A DNA stretch of 64,000 bases, taken from Ogataea parapolymorpha DL-1. Its lineage: Eukaryota; Ascomycota; Pichiomycetes; Pichiales; Pichiaceae. The stretch lies in assembly GCF_000187245.1 (NCBI RefSeq), contig NC_027862.1:1240001-1304000 (forward strand), in the 5' to 3' direction. This document shows, in pieces, positions 10,317-20,211 of the stretch. Within the stretch, counting starts at the first letter, position 1. Each line of letters opens with the position of its first letter. The notes under the pieces are model-generated. The model was not told the DNA's origin, searched no databases, and saw nothing but the letters and a program-made list of their open reading frames with translations. Made by a program: the position numbers and the translations under genes.

Positions 10317-11279
10317 ATGTCTGATTCAGACTCGGACAATTTTGAAGATGCTCAGGAGCATTTCCAGGACTTCCCAGAAATTCACCACAGCAATGACAAG
10401 CACTTAAATAGAATCAGAAAGGACTCACACGAAGTGCTCGCCAACCTGGACTCGTCATTCTGTTCAGACCTCGCGTTACATCTGTATATGGTGAAAATGC
10501 TAGCTTCGCGAGACTACTTTGTCGCCAACGGACGCTTCAGTAGCTGGCCATTACCCAGAAAACAGGTTCCGGTCCCTGTGGCAAGCAAGGAGTATGTGGA
10601 TGAGTGCAACATCCACGGTGACGCGCAAAATTGCCATATAGTTCCGTATCGCGAGATCTGCAACGAGAATAAGGAAAAGCCTAAGGAGCAATTTTTGGAG
10701 TATGTGCCACCTGCTACCGACGCCAAAGAGGAACTGGGGCTGCAATTGCAAGCAATATTCCAGCAAAAAATATACCATAAAATACATGCTTTTAATCTTT
10801 CGAACGCGGCGGCACGAATTCGAGACAAAAATGCTTCTACAGTGAAGTATCTTCCCGTTCTCGATCCCCCGGTAGATCTTCCGCAAGAAGCTAAAACAGA
10901 GCTATTCACAAAGATCAACAACGTTTTTGACGAGTTGATTGAGCAAAGGAAAGCTTGTGTGAGCTCAGACAACACTGCTCCTTTGGACTGGTTGAGTGTC
11001 GCACAGCAGGCTAAAGATCACGATGCGTATTTGGAAATGGCAAAATTGATGAGTCTGAAGTATCCTAAACTCAAAAAACCCGTGTTTGACCAGACACTAA
11101 CCGCAAAACAGCAAGAGCATCGTCACCAAGAATGGGTCGCGGAGCTGGAACGTCGTAAACGAAAGAATGAATTGAAAAAGCTGCTCATTAGAAAGCGCGC
11201 AGAGCTCGAGATCCGCAAACTTAAAATATGGGACACGAAAAAGAACTTGGGAGAGAGACCTATCAGAAAAATCAAGTGA
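10317..11279 (+). CDS. RRN9: RNA polymerase I upstream activating factor subunit Rrn9
   Basis: Rrn9 is part of UAF, which commits the rDNA promoter and contacts TBP. The 320-aa protein starts acidic (MSDSDSDNFEDAQEHF). It carries the Rrn9 core near 45-85 (CSDLALHLYMVKMLAS followed by FSSWPLPRKQVPVP) and ends in a highly basic coiled region (RRKRKNELKKLLIRKRAE). The call rests on this core and on position: S. cerevisiae RRN9 lies beside URA10 and SCS7. Its TGA is immediately followed by the MDM1 stop on the opposite strand, with no bases between. Confidence 0.8.
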   Translation: MSDSDSDNFEDAQEHFQDFPEIHHSNDKHLNRIRKDSHEVLANLDSSFCSDLALHLYMVKMLASRDYFVANGRFSSWPLPRKQVPVPVASKEYVDECNIHGDAQNCHIVPYREICNENKEKPKEQFLEYVPPATDAKEELGLQLQAIFQQKIYHKIHAFNLSNAAARIRDKNASTVKYLPVLDPPVDLPQEAKTELFTKINNVFDELIEQRKACVSSDNTAPLDWLSVAQQAKDHDAYLEMAKLMSLKYPKLKKPVFDQTLTAKQQEHRHQEWVAELERRKRKNELKKLLIRKRAELEIRKLKIWDTKKNLGERPIRKIK

Positions 11280-14200
11280 TTATCTTTCAATCTCTGGAAA
11301 GATTGTCTCCAAAACCTCTTGTAGGATCGTTAAAACCAGGTGTCTGTTCAAAGTCTGGTTTTGCAGAATTTGAAACGTTGTCTCTGCAGCCAATCTGGAG
11401 TTGGAAACACCAAAAATCTTGGAGCACGTATCAATGATGAAGAATTCCAAAATCCTTCTAGCATGCTGTTTGGTTTTAGATTTCTCCAATAAGGTTCTAG
11501 GAGGTCCTGACTTTCGGAACGACCCATTTGGCCACAAGGAGTCTTGCAACAGAGTCAGGATGCCAGCCACAGTCGATGAGTCCTTAAACCTCCCATCAAT
11601 GCTGACCCTCACCATTTTTTCAATTGTGGAGCCCAAAAGTTGCTGCAAAACCAGCACAATAGCCCGGCCCCTTAGCCAGGCCTTTGAGTTCTTGAGCCAA
11701 AAAACAGCGATCAGGAAGTCACTGATAGGCCTCACAAATGAGGAAAACTTCGCTTCCTGTCCTTCAAGATTTTCGTCCAAGCTAGAGAGCTCTTTTTGCA
11801 TTTCCAAAGATGGCTTATTGTCATCATCATTCGCAGGAGCCTTGTATTGCAGTTGCCATTGGTTGGAAATGTTGTTGTACAATTTTGAGGCCATATTCAC
11901 TGCACTTTTCCCTGGATTGCCTAGCTTCCCAAGTCTCTGACGCGAGTTGTCGGGATTAATGTCGAAAAGTTCCGAAGACAGGAAGCTGCGGAAGACTTTA
12001 TCCTGACAAACGTCACGGTTCTCAATCAGTGATTGTAGGTAGCGCTCGAGTTTTCGCTGTCGCTCGACGATCAATGATCGCTGCTGGAATTTGAGAACCA
12101 CCTTACGTTTAGGAAAGTCTAAGTCTCCGACTTCGGCGAACTTGCTCTTGAGATAATTATTCAGTTTGAAAAACTGGCTAAACCGTCTTGCAACCATCCA
12201 GCCTGCGACCACAGTGTTATCAGCCGTCAGCTTTTGCACCTCAATTATGTACATTATGCACTCTTTTCCATCTTCGAATCCATTGAGATATGACTGTATC
12301 CGCACGTGACTTTTTCCATAGAGTGTATTGTCGCTTTCCTGGACGATGTACTGTTGCTTCTGTAATTCCTTCAACTGCAACTCTTTTTTGAGTCCTGCCT
12401 GAGTCTTTCTCAGGATCTTTAATTCGGAAACGTTATTGGTCAGTTCTGCCTTGTTCAGAAGCGGCTCTATAATGCGTAACTGCTGCTGCAGCTTATCAAC
12501 CTCCGCTCCCAGCTTTTCAATTTCGTCTCCCAGATTAAGATTGCCAGGAGCAGCCAATCGCAGTTCTTGAGATGATGACATCGTCATCTCATCATCTAAG
12601 AAACTTTCGCTCTCGTCGTCATCGAAAATCTTTATTGAATTGGCTGAGTCCTTATCGTCTGATAATTCACCGTTGTTGTCGAACAATCCATTTTTCTCCA
12701 CATCTTCCCCAAACAGGTCGCGCTGGACATCCTTACTTAGAAGCCGAGACACTCTAGGAGTACTGGTACCTGATGGCGCCTCCGACAGGTCCTCTGAGGA
12801 TGAAAAACCGGAGTTGAATTGATACAAGCTTGGTCTTTCTCGCTTTTCATCTGCCAGGTCAGCCAGGACGTCCTCAACAGCGCGAAGAACAGCGTCGCTC
12901 ACTTTTTGCTCCTCATTTCCAGTCTCTTCATAATCCGCCAACGGATCGCCATTAATCTCATCCTCATCTATCTCTATGCCTTCACTTTTTGGCTGTTCTT
13001 CCGCTGCAACTAGTCGCAAGTAAAGATCAGATTGTTTGAAAGCAACATAATCGGTTTTCTGCATTCTTTGATAAACTTCATTCTGTAGCTTGAATAAAGA
13101 CTTGCGAGCTTTGTAATAAAGTGCAGGATCCGCAGGTTTTGTTTCCACAAATTTTGAAACGTTGGAATAGCATTTTGAGTCTATCTTGAGAATTGGACTT
13201 TCAAAAAACTCCTCGAATATTTGACGTAGGTCATCACCCTGAGACATTGTCATAGAGTATTCTAAGTTAGATTCGTCTTCACTGCTGTCTTCTTCTGAGA
13301 GATCGTAATTATCCTCCAGTGGATTTCTCAGTCCCTCAGCCACAAGCCACAGCTTCAGCAAAGGGGTGCGCCGTCTCTGTTCCATGAACTCTGTGAACAC
13401 TGAAAGTTTTGCAGGACTATTTAGTATCTGGGCAAAAGTGATGTCTAAGTTGGCGTTGACATTTGGTTCTTGTCCTGCCAAAGCGGAGGATGACTTCAGC
13501 AAGGATAAGAGACGTTTATCGGTCGCGCTGCGTAGGGTAGCAAGTCTTTCTTTGTACAGCTGATTGTTGGCGTTTTCACCCCGACTTGCTTTATTCAATT
13601 GTAGAGTCACGTAGTACTTGTACTGTTTGAGGTCTGCCACAGACTGGGACTTGTTGATTTCGCGCAATATACGTTGAAATTTGGCTGCATCGCTTGTTGG
13701 ATTCAACCTTCCTCTTGAAATCAATGACCTAGAATTTCTGAGATTCTCAACACTATGCTTACTGAGCGCGCTTCGAAATCGTTTGACGTTCAAACGGTCC
13801 TTCATAGCATTTCCGAGATTCTTTTCCACGAGCTGGTTGTAGAAGTCGGGGTCGGAGAGCATCTCCACGATCTGGAAAAATACGCATTTTTCCAAAATCT
13901 CTCGAAGAAGCAAAAAAATAGGAGGAGACTCTATCTCTTTTCCATCCACTATCAGAGGAAGAATCTTGGATACCTGCTGCGAGAGCCATCTTTGAATGTC
14001 TTCTTCGGGATCAACGCTTTTTAACTTGATCGCCGGATGCAATTTTCCCTTATTGTAGCAAGATGCAACGATTTTGTCAAGGTCCCATGTATTGGTGAAG
14101 GATCTAGTTGTGCCAAGCTTCTTATTCTTCACAATCTCTTGTGCAGTGACAAAATTTGTGTAGTGGTCTGTGATCAATGGCAGGACACGATAGACTAGTG

Positions 14201-14714
14201 TTTCTGTCAGATCTATCTCGCTCAGTCTTTGCTGCAATTGAGTAACAACATTGCCTATTTGCACCTGTACCTCGACCAAAAATCTCCTATCTGGAGTGAT
14301 TCGCATATACCATGACTCTACAAAGTCTCGCGTTATGAGCAGTATCAAGTTATGGAGAGTGTCACTGATTATGAAGTTTTCAGGATAAAGTTGGTTAACG
14401 CGGTCTGGATCTGCTTCCTGATTCAGCTCTGAAACTTCTTTTGCCCAATTGTGCGACTCAGTGAACTTCAATCGTGGGAATCTTGTTTGAAGCTTTTCGT
14501 TTAGGCTCCCAATTGATTTGGGCGGGTGACCGCCGACTCGCCATATCATGTAACCAAATATCAACATAGGAACTATCGATCCTAGAAGGATCAAAAAGAT
14601 GTGCGAGCACACATAGTAGCCCACCACAGCTGTAGTCAGGGTTGCAATTATAAGTTGTGGTTTTATTCGTTTAATTCGAGTTATGGTTCCTGCGTTTTTC
14701 CTCTCTTCATTCAT
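11280..14714 (-). CDS. MDM1: Mdm1: PXA-RGS-PX-nexin protein of nucleus-vacuole contacts
   Basis: Mdm1 tethers the ER to the vacuole and links to sphingolipid and fatty-acid handling. The 1144-aa protein has a hydrophobic N-terminal ER anchor (about 18-62) and a PXA domain (about 85-300). An RGS-like domain follows near 420-570 (FTEFMEQRRRTPLLKLWLVAEGL), then an acidic linker, a coiled coil and a PX domain near 785-895 (WMVARRFSQFFKLNNYL, ERYLQSLIENRDVC). The C-terminal sorting-nexin domain is at about 990-1125. Its length is almost that of S. cerevisiae Mdm1 (1127 aa). The gene is in the same orientation next to SEC65 as in S. cerevisiae, with RRN9 between them. Confidence 0.93.
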   Translation of the reverse strand: MNEERKNAGTITRIKRIKPQLIIATLTTAVVGYYVCSHIFLILLGSIVPMLIFGYMIWRVGGHPPKSIGSLNEKLQTRFPRLKFTESHNWAKEVSELNQEADPDRVNQLYPENFIISDTLHNLILLITRDFVESWYMRITPDRRFLVEVQVQIGNVVTQLQQRLSEIDLTETLVYRVLPLITDHYTNFVTAQEIVKNKKLGTTRSFTNTWDLDKIVASCYNKGKLHPAIKLKSVDPEEDIQRWLSQQVSKILPLIVDGKEIESPPIFLLLREILEKCVFFQIVEMLSDPDFYNQLVEKNLGNAMKDRLNVKRFRSALSKHSVENLRNSRSLISRGRLNPTSDAAKFQRILREINKSQSVADLKQYKYYVTLQLNKASRGENANNQLYKERLATLRSATDKRLLSLLKSSSALAGQEPNVNANLDITFAQILNSPAKLSVFTEFMEQRRRTPLLKLWLVAEGLRNPLEDNYDLSEEDSSEDESNLEYSMTMSQGDDLRQIFEEFFESPILKIDSKCYSNVSKFVETKPADPALYYKARKSLFKLQNEVYQRMQKTDYVAFKQSDLYLRLVAAEEQPKSEGIEIDEDEINGDPLADYEETGNEEQKVSDAVLRAVEDVLADLADEKRERPSLYQFNSGFSSSEDLSEAPSGTSTPRVSRLLSKDVQRDLFGEDVEKNGLFDNNGELSDDKDSANSIKIFDDDESESFLDDEMTMSSSQELRLAAPGNLNLGDEIEKLGAEVDKLQQQLRIIEPLLNKAELTNNVSELKILRKTQAGLKKELQLKELQKQQYIVQESDNTLYGKSHVRIQSYLNGFEDGKECIMYIIEVQKLTADNTVVAGWMVARRFSQFFKLNNYLKSKFAEVGDLDFPKRKVVLKFQQRSLIVERQRKLERYLQSLIENRDVCQDKVFRSFLSSELFDINPDNSRQRLGKLGNPGKSAVNMASKLYNNISNQWQLQYKAPANDDDNKPSLEMQKELSSLDENLEGQEAKFSSFVRPISDFLIAVFWLKNSKAWLRGRAIVLVLQQLLGSTIEKMVRVSIDGRFKDSSTVAGILTLLQDSLWPNGSFRKSGPPRTLLEKSKTKQHARRILEFFIIDTCSKIFGVSNSRLAAETTFQILQNQTLNRHLVLTILQEVLETIFPEIER

Positions 14715-14764
14715 ATAAATATTAGCGTATAGTAATTTTTAGGTTAAAATAATATTTAACTGAG

Positions 14765-16825
14765 TTAATCCGACTTTTCTCCTTCTAGTCTGGCCTCCTC
14801 ATTGCGTTTTTTCAAAACCGCATTTCTAACCTTAGACAGCAGGCTTGCATCGTGATCATTCACTCCACTTGCTGCAATCTTGTCAGCGCTGTCAAGATGC
14901 ACAAAGCTGGAGCTGCTCGATGTTGGACTTAAGCTTGACTGATCCCTGAGCTGCAACGCATCGGGAAAGATGGAGACGTCCGATAGGTTTGGCATTGTAT
15001 TTTCGGTAAATCCGGATTGAGTTGACGCACGCGATAATGACCGAGATCCCGATCTCGATCTAGACTGGGACCTTGATCTGGATCTTGAGCGTAAGTCTTC
15101 TACCTCTGCTTCGTATTCTTTCTCCAACCGAGCCAGGCTGTGCTTGTCCAGCTTTGGGAAAACTTTAGGTCCTAGTTCGTTGATCACCTCTGTAATCTCT
15201 GCAGAGAGACGTTGCCTTTCCTTCCGTAATTCGTCCAAATCAGTGGATCTTGGAGAAAGAGATAAGATCAACGGTCTGATGGATTTGAAAATATCCATAC
15301 CAACTTCTCCCATCACAAATGCAGCGTACGTGGTGGAAACAAGCAGAGCCCACCAGGAAGCGAAAGTAACAAGAACATTCCAGGAATTGTATCTGACCAA
15401 CTCATATTTGAAGACAAGCACGGTGCCAATTGCAGAATAGATAAAGTAACATATTGGTGCAGCCACTAAAGCGATAAGGACTTTCCATGACCCCAGAACG
15501 TCGATGGCTTTGATCTTGACACTCGAGTTAGCCAAAGCGGCCTTCTGTTTTTTCCTTGATATAACTTTGCATGCAATGAGAACGGGAGAAAATAGCACTG
15601 TGCCAGGAAGACTCAACACCAGCAACACCAGTAGTCGCACCAACCGCGTTGTAAGTAAAAATAACGTACGCCAGCGGTTTTTGGTAACTGTTTCCACCTG
15701 GTAGTCTTTGATTCCCAAGTACGCCAGTCGTTTGTTATAGCCGGTCACACTCTCTTTCAAATGCTTAATCTTTGGGTCATCTTTGAATTTGCTGTATCCA
15801 ATAAGCAGGTTCCGATTCATTTCCACAACCAGGGGTAATGGAAGAGGCCTGCTTGGATTGGAGTACAGTCTTCTCGCAGCCTGGATAACTTGCAACGTTT
15901 CGAGGTCCGGACTTTGAGTGGTCACAGATTTCAAAGCGGTGGTGATATTTTCCATAAGTGCGTCGACAGTTTTTCTTGGATCCTGTTTATAGGCACTCGC
16001 CTCCTCAGGGCCCACCTTGATCGGCTCTCCAAATTCCAAAACTGCCCTGGAACGGAATTTGTGTGGATGGAAATAGTTCATTCCGCACGGGACAATATTA
16101 ACTTCAGTGCCTTCATATTCCGCAACCGTGCCCAATGCCATAATTCCAACCCCAGGCTTTAATGGCAGAAGCTCGGTACGATCGTGAGAGCCGCCCTCGC
16201 TTGCGATTCCAATGAGCTCGCCTTCCTTGAGTCTTTGGAAGACCATTTTGAAAACGTCGTGGTTGTCGACTTTAGGGGCACTCTTATAGGCGGTTCCGCG
16301 TATGAGCATCTCGATACCCTTGGATTTGGTCATCGGCTTGGCAAGTCTCAGCTTAGTGTCACTGATAATTTCTGCTATTTTCTGGTTTCCCGCACTTTCG
16401 GGGAGTCCAATCAGCCCTTTAACCTCGCAATCGGTGGTAAATTTCGTCCCTTCCCCGACAATGGTCAATTCATCGTTGCTGTAATCCTCGTAACGGATTT
16501 TACCCTGCTTATTGGTCAACAGGTCCTGCGCCCTTTCCACCGGAATTGCTCCACTCCATTTACTTAGTTGGCCTATAACGGGCCTTCTGATAGAAGCAGC
16601 GGCTTCAATGAAAAGCGTGCGACGTCCGTTTATCTTGTGGATGGCATGTGTAACAATTGCTGCGTCCAGGAACTGGTTATGGTGTGGAGCGATCACCACA
16701 AGGGTCGCCCCTTTGGAAGGCAAATTATAGGAGCCACGGACCCGGACTTCACGGAAGAAGGTATCGATGATCAGATGGCAGAACCAAAGGAACAACTCGT
16801 CCAGCAAATCCTTCACGATTTGCAT
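14765..16825 (-). CDS. GPT2: Glycerol-3-phosphate acyltransferase (Gpt2/Sct1 type)
   Basis: This ER enzyme performs the first acylation of glycerol-3-phosphate or dihydroxyacetone phosphate. The PlsC signature is present: motif I HHNQFLD (HX4D) near 49-55, then EGGSHDRTELLPLKPG near 210-225 and an INIVPCGMNYFHPHKF-type motif IV. Two or more membrane segments follow (about 385-420, 445-510). The C-terminal tail has a long Arg-Ser repeat (about 570-600), a probable phosphorylation target. The protein is 686 aa. S. cerevisiae has two paralogs, GPT2 and SCT1; a single pre-duplication gene would be co-orthologous to both, so the symbol is approximate. Confidence 0.9.
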   Translation of the reverse strand: MQIVKDLLDELFLWFCHLIIDTFFREVRVRGSYNLPSKGATLVVIAPHHNQFLDAAIVTHAIHKINGRRTLFIEAAASIRRPVIGQLSKWSGAIPVERAQDLLTNKQGKIRYEDYSNDELTIVGEGTKFTTDCEVKGLIGLPESAGNQKIAEIISDTKLRLAKPMTKSKGIEMLIRGTAYKSAPKVDNHDVFKMVFQRLKEGELIGIASEGGSHDRTELLPLKPGVGIMALGTVAEYEGTEVNIVPCGMNYFHPHKFRSRAVLEFGEPIKVGPEEASAYKQDPRKTVDALMENITTALKSVTTQSPDLETLQVIQAARRLYSNPSRPLPLPLVVEMNRNLLIGYSKFKDDPKIKHLKESVTGYNKRLAYLGIKDYQVETVTKNRWRTLFLLTTRLVRLLVLLVLSLPGTVLFSPVLIACKVISRKKQKAALANSSVKIKAIDVLGSWKVLIALVAAPICYFIYSAIGTVLVFKYELVRYNSWNVLVTFASWWALLVSTTYAAFVMGEVGMDIFKSIRPLILSLSPRSTDLDELRKERQRLSAEITEVINELGPKVFPKLDKHSLARLEKEYEAEVEDLRSRSRSRSQSRSRSGSRSLSRASTQSGFTENTMPNLSDVSIFPDALQLRDQSSLSPTSSSSSFVHLDSADKIAASGVNDHDASLLSKVRNAVLKKRNEEARLEGEKSD

Positions 16826-16926
16826 ATCGGTAATTTGGGTCTCCTAAAAAATGGGGCTTGTAGCACTAAGCGTAGAAAAGTGACGGAATTTTCAAGACAA
16901 ATTAAAAATAAAACCCTTAAAAAGCT

Positions 16927-19900
16927 ATGCGGGTTCGCTCAGTATTGGCAAGAATTTGGCTTTTAGGTCTTGCATTCTTGTTCACGCTGACTCTTGTTTC
17001 CGCTGGCGATGAGATCTCTCCTTATTCGGACCACTCGCTCGAAAAGTCGCTCGGAGACTTCACTGTCACCAATCTGTTGTTGGCTTCAGATGTCGAAGGA
17101 AACTTGCATGCTCTCAATCGAGTGACGGGTGAAGTGGTGTGGACGTTCGTGGGGAACACGCCGCTGGTGGCCATTAAGGAAAGCATCGACCCGAACATAT
17201 CGGGGGCTGACCCCTCTGTGGGATCTCAGTTCTCGGCGTGGATGGTCGAGCCATTTGAGGAGGGCTCTATATACTACTTCACGCAGGAAACAGGATTACA
17301 GAAACTGCCTGCCTCTGTCCAGCAACTGGTTGCAAAGTCGCCGTTCTCGATCGGAGACGAGTTCATATACACGGGAGTCAAACGGACGGGAATCGTTCGA
17401 ATCGATGCGCGCACCGGTGATTTGATAGATTCTTTTGGGATACCCGAGTCTGCGGAAATATGTCCGGTGGAAGACCATACCGACCCTGTCCAGCCTGTCA
17501 TATTGCTGGGAAAGACTACCTACGAGCTCAGCATCCACTCGAAAAACAACACAGCCTGGAATATCACATACACTTCGTGGGGTCTGAACAATCTGCACAC
17601 CAATCTCGCCGCCGAAAATCTCCACAGCATCGACGATCTATACATCCAGCCGTTTCATGACAACTCACTGCTTGCTCTTGATGCCAGCACAAAGTCCGTC
17701 AAATGGGTTTCGAGCTTGCCGTTCGTCACCGTGAATGTGTTTGATGTTTTCCTAGAGGATGGTGATAGTAACAATTTTATTGTGCTTCCACACCCACTCA
17801 ATAACAAAAATACAACTACTACAGGTGATTCCACGTTTGTGGACAGAACTAAGGGTGGGTCATGGTTTGCCATGAGCGAGACAAACTATCCTTCCCTAGT
17901 CAAATCGGCCCCCTTGGCAAAATACGTCTCCAGTGAGCGTTGGAGAACACCGTCGATATTCGCAAATGCCGAACTTTTGGGAATCGCCATTTCCGGAGTC
18001 CACGACAAGTCCATGGACAAATCGCAAAACCAGATTGACCTGACAAGCCCGAGACTACCTGCATCGCTTTCCTCGACGATCTTTGAAGATCCATTGAATC
18101 GCAAACCAAGAAGGCCAAGAAAATCCCGTCCGGGCTTGCCCGAAGCAGAGGAATATCTTGCCATTGATCCACCTTCGCAATACGACATCGCAACATTGCC
18201 CTCTTCAACGGGGAGAGGCACACCGCTGATCAATCTTGTATACCGTGCCTTTGAGAATGTTGTCATGACGATGATCGGCGTGATGATTCTCGTATTTTTA
18301 TCGAGAATAGGCATTCTTCCTCCCCTGACGCAGATACTGAGCCGGTTTGGACTTTTTAGACGGACCCAAAGTGCTGTCGAGATTGTCGACATGTTGCTCA
18401 AGGACGATGTTGTTGAATTAGAGAAAAGCTTCAATTTGATAAAAAAAGAGCGGTTCGGGGACATCGAGACAGATAAAATGCCAAAAAAGGTGACCATTGT
18501 GGAGGCAGACAACAAGAGCGAGAACTCCTCCTCGTCGTCCTACAACTCTTTCAAGCCCAATGAGGAGACAGTGCAATCCGAAGACAAAGACGGCCAACAG
18601 CCTCAACCACGTAGGCGCAAAAGGGGCACTCGTGGAGGGAAGAAAAACAAGAAGAAGGAGATAGGGGGCTCTACTTTGGAAGATGGAACTGATACTGTGC
18701 GGAGCAGAAGCGGTTCCCAAAAGAGTTTGGCAAGTTCTGCTATCACTATTCCTACGTCAACCAGCAATATGACAATTTCAGACGAGATTCTGGGTTATGG
18801 TTCTCACGGAACAGTTGTGTTCAAAGGAAGCTTTGAAAACCGCCCAGTCGCCGTTAAGCGGATGCTGCTGGATTTCTACGATGTTGCATCCCACGAGATT
18901 AATTTGCTTCAAGAAAGTGACGATCACCCAAATGTTGTCCGCTACTTTTGCTCGCAACAAAGCGACCGATTCCTGTATATTGCCTTGGAATTGTGCGGAG
19001 CGTCACTCGAGGACGTCATTGAGCTGAAAAAAGAGGACTCCAACGAGCTGTTGGGTAAAATGAAGCCAGTTAACGTCCTTTGGCAGATAGCCAACGGTCT
19101 GAACCATTTACATTCGCTCAAAATAGTTCACAGAGATATCAAACCGCAAAATATATTGGTTGTTCCACCAAAGAAGATAAACAGCGGTGATAAGGAGATG
19201 CCTTTACGGCTGCTTATTTCAGATTTTGGGCTTTGCAAGAAACTCGAGAACGATCAGTCCTCTTTCCGGGCTACCACTGCACATGCTGCTGGAACATCTG
19301 GCTGGCGTGCGCCTGAACTTCTTGTTGACGATGTGGCCGAGACGGAGTCGCAGCTCAGCCAGCTCTCATTAATGAGTGATCGTCGTCTAACGAGGTCGAT
19401 TGACATTTTCTCAGCTGGGTGTGTTTTTTACTACGTTCTGACCGGAGGACAGCATCCATTTGGTGACCGCTATTCGCGCGAAAGCAACATCATCAAAAAC
19501 CAGTATAATCTGGATCTTCTGGACACGTTGGAGGACCGCTACGAGGTTCGCGATCTGATTGAGTCGATGATAGATCAAGACCCTGCCAATAGGCCTGATA
19601 TGAGCCTTATCTTGAAACATCCGTATTTCTGGTCCATTGAGAAGAAACTGGAGTTTTTGCTTCGTGTCTCTGACCGCTTTGAGATTGAAAGAAGAGATCC
19701 TCCGTCAGATTTACTTTTGGAGCTGGAAAGCATAGCACCGGCCATTATTGGCAAGGGGTGGTTCAGAAAGTTTAACTCGTCGTTTTTGGACAATCTTGGA
19801 AAGTACAGAAAGTACAACGACGACAAGTTGATGGATTTGCTCCGAGCTCTACGAAACAAATACCATCATTTCCAAGACTTGCCACCTAACCTAGCCAAGC

Positions 19901-20028
19901 AAATGAGCCCTCTTCCGGATGGCTTTTACGCATTTTTTGCTGGCCGCTTCCCCAACATGTTAATGGAGATCTACACACTGGTGGAGAGAATTTTGAGAGA
20001 CGATGAATATCTTAAAGCATTTTTCTAG
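16927..20028 (+). CDS. IRE1: ER stress sensor kinase/endoribonuclease Ire1
   Basis: Ire1 senses misfolded ER proteins and splices HAC1 mRNA. The order is signal peptide (about 1-26), luminal sensor (27-440), one membrane helix (about 445-465), cytosolic Lys/Ser-rich linker, kinase (about 618-895) and KEN RNase domain to the end. The kinase is intact: Gly loop LGYGSHG, Lys644 in VAVK, HRDIKPQN with Asp737, SDFG with Asp766. The RNase motif RNKYHH (Arg976, Asn977, His981) matches the catalytic residues of S. cerevisiae Ire1. The 1033 aa compare with 1115 in S. cerevisiae. The ATG is 101 bp from the divergent GPT2 start. Confidence 0.96.
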   Translation: MRVRSVLARIWLLGLAFLFTLTLVSAGDEISPYSDHSLEKSLGDFTVTNLLLASDVEGNLHALNRVTGEVVWTFVGNTPLVAIKESIDPNISGADPSVGSQFSAWMVEPFEEGSIYYFTQETGLQKLPASVQQLVAKSPFSIGDEFIYTGVKRTGIVRIDARTGDLIDSFGIPESAEICPVEDHTDPVQPVILLGKTTYELSIHSKNNTAWNITYTSWGLNNLHTNLAAENLHSIDDLYIQPFHDNSLLALDASTKSVKWVSSLPFVTVNVFDVFLEDGDSNNFIVLPHPLNNKNTTTTGDSTFVDRTKGGSWFAMSETNYPSLVKSAPLAKYVSSERWRTPSIFANAELLGIAISGVHDKSMDKSQNQIDLTSPRLPASLSSTIFEDPLNRKPRRPRKSRPGLPEAEEYLAIDPPSQYDIATLPSSTGRGTPLINLVYRAFENVVMTMIGVMILVFLSRIGILPPLTQILSRFGLFRRTQSAVEIVDMLLKDDVVELEKSFNLIKKERFGDIETDKMPKKVTIVEADNKSENSSSSSYNSFKPNEETVQSEDKDGQQPQPRRRKRGTRGGKKNKKKEIGGSTLEDGTDTVRSRSGSQKSLASSAITIPTSTSNMTISDEILGYGSHGTVVFKGSFENRPVAVKRMLLDFYDVASHEINLLQESDDHPNVVRYFCSQQSDRFLYIALELCGASLEDVIELKKEDSNELLGKMKPVNVLWQIANGLNHLHSLKIVHRDIKPQNILVVPPKKINSGDKEMPLRLLISDFGLCKKLENDQSSFRATTAHAAGTSGWRAPELLVDDVAETESQLSQLSLMSDRRLTRSIDIFSAGCVFYYVLTGGQHPFGDRYSRESNIIKNQYNLDLLDTLEDRYEVRDLIESMIDQDPANRPDMSLILKHPYFWSIEKKLEFLLRVSDRFEIERRDPPSDLLLELESIAPAIIGKGWFRKFNSSFLDNLGKYRKYNDDKLMDLLRALRNKYHHFQDLPPNLAKQMSPLPDGFYAFFAGRFPNMLMEIYTLVERILRDDEYLKAFF

Positions 20029-20211
20029 CCGATAAATAAAAAAAATCGCATTATTATCTGACATAACTTTTCGCGGTGCAAGGGGTGTGGGGCAGTTGTG
20101 TAATTTATAATTCCGCAAATTGATCTAGTTTCACTTGTGGATTGATCTGGCCAATTAGCTCAATTCGCTACTTATTTTGTTCTTGAAATCTTTCAATTAC
20201 CAAGCTGATCA

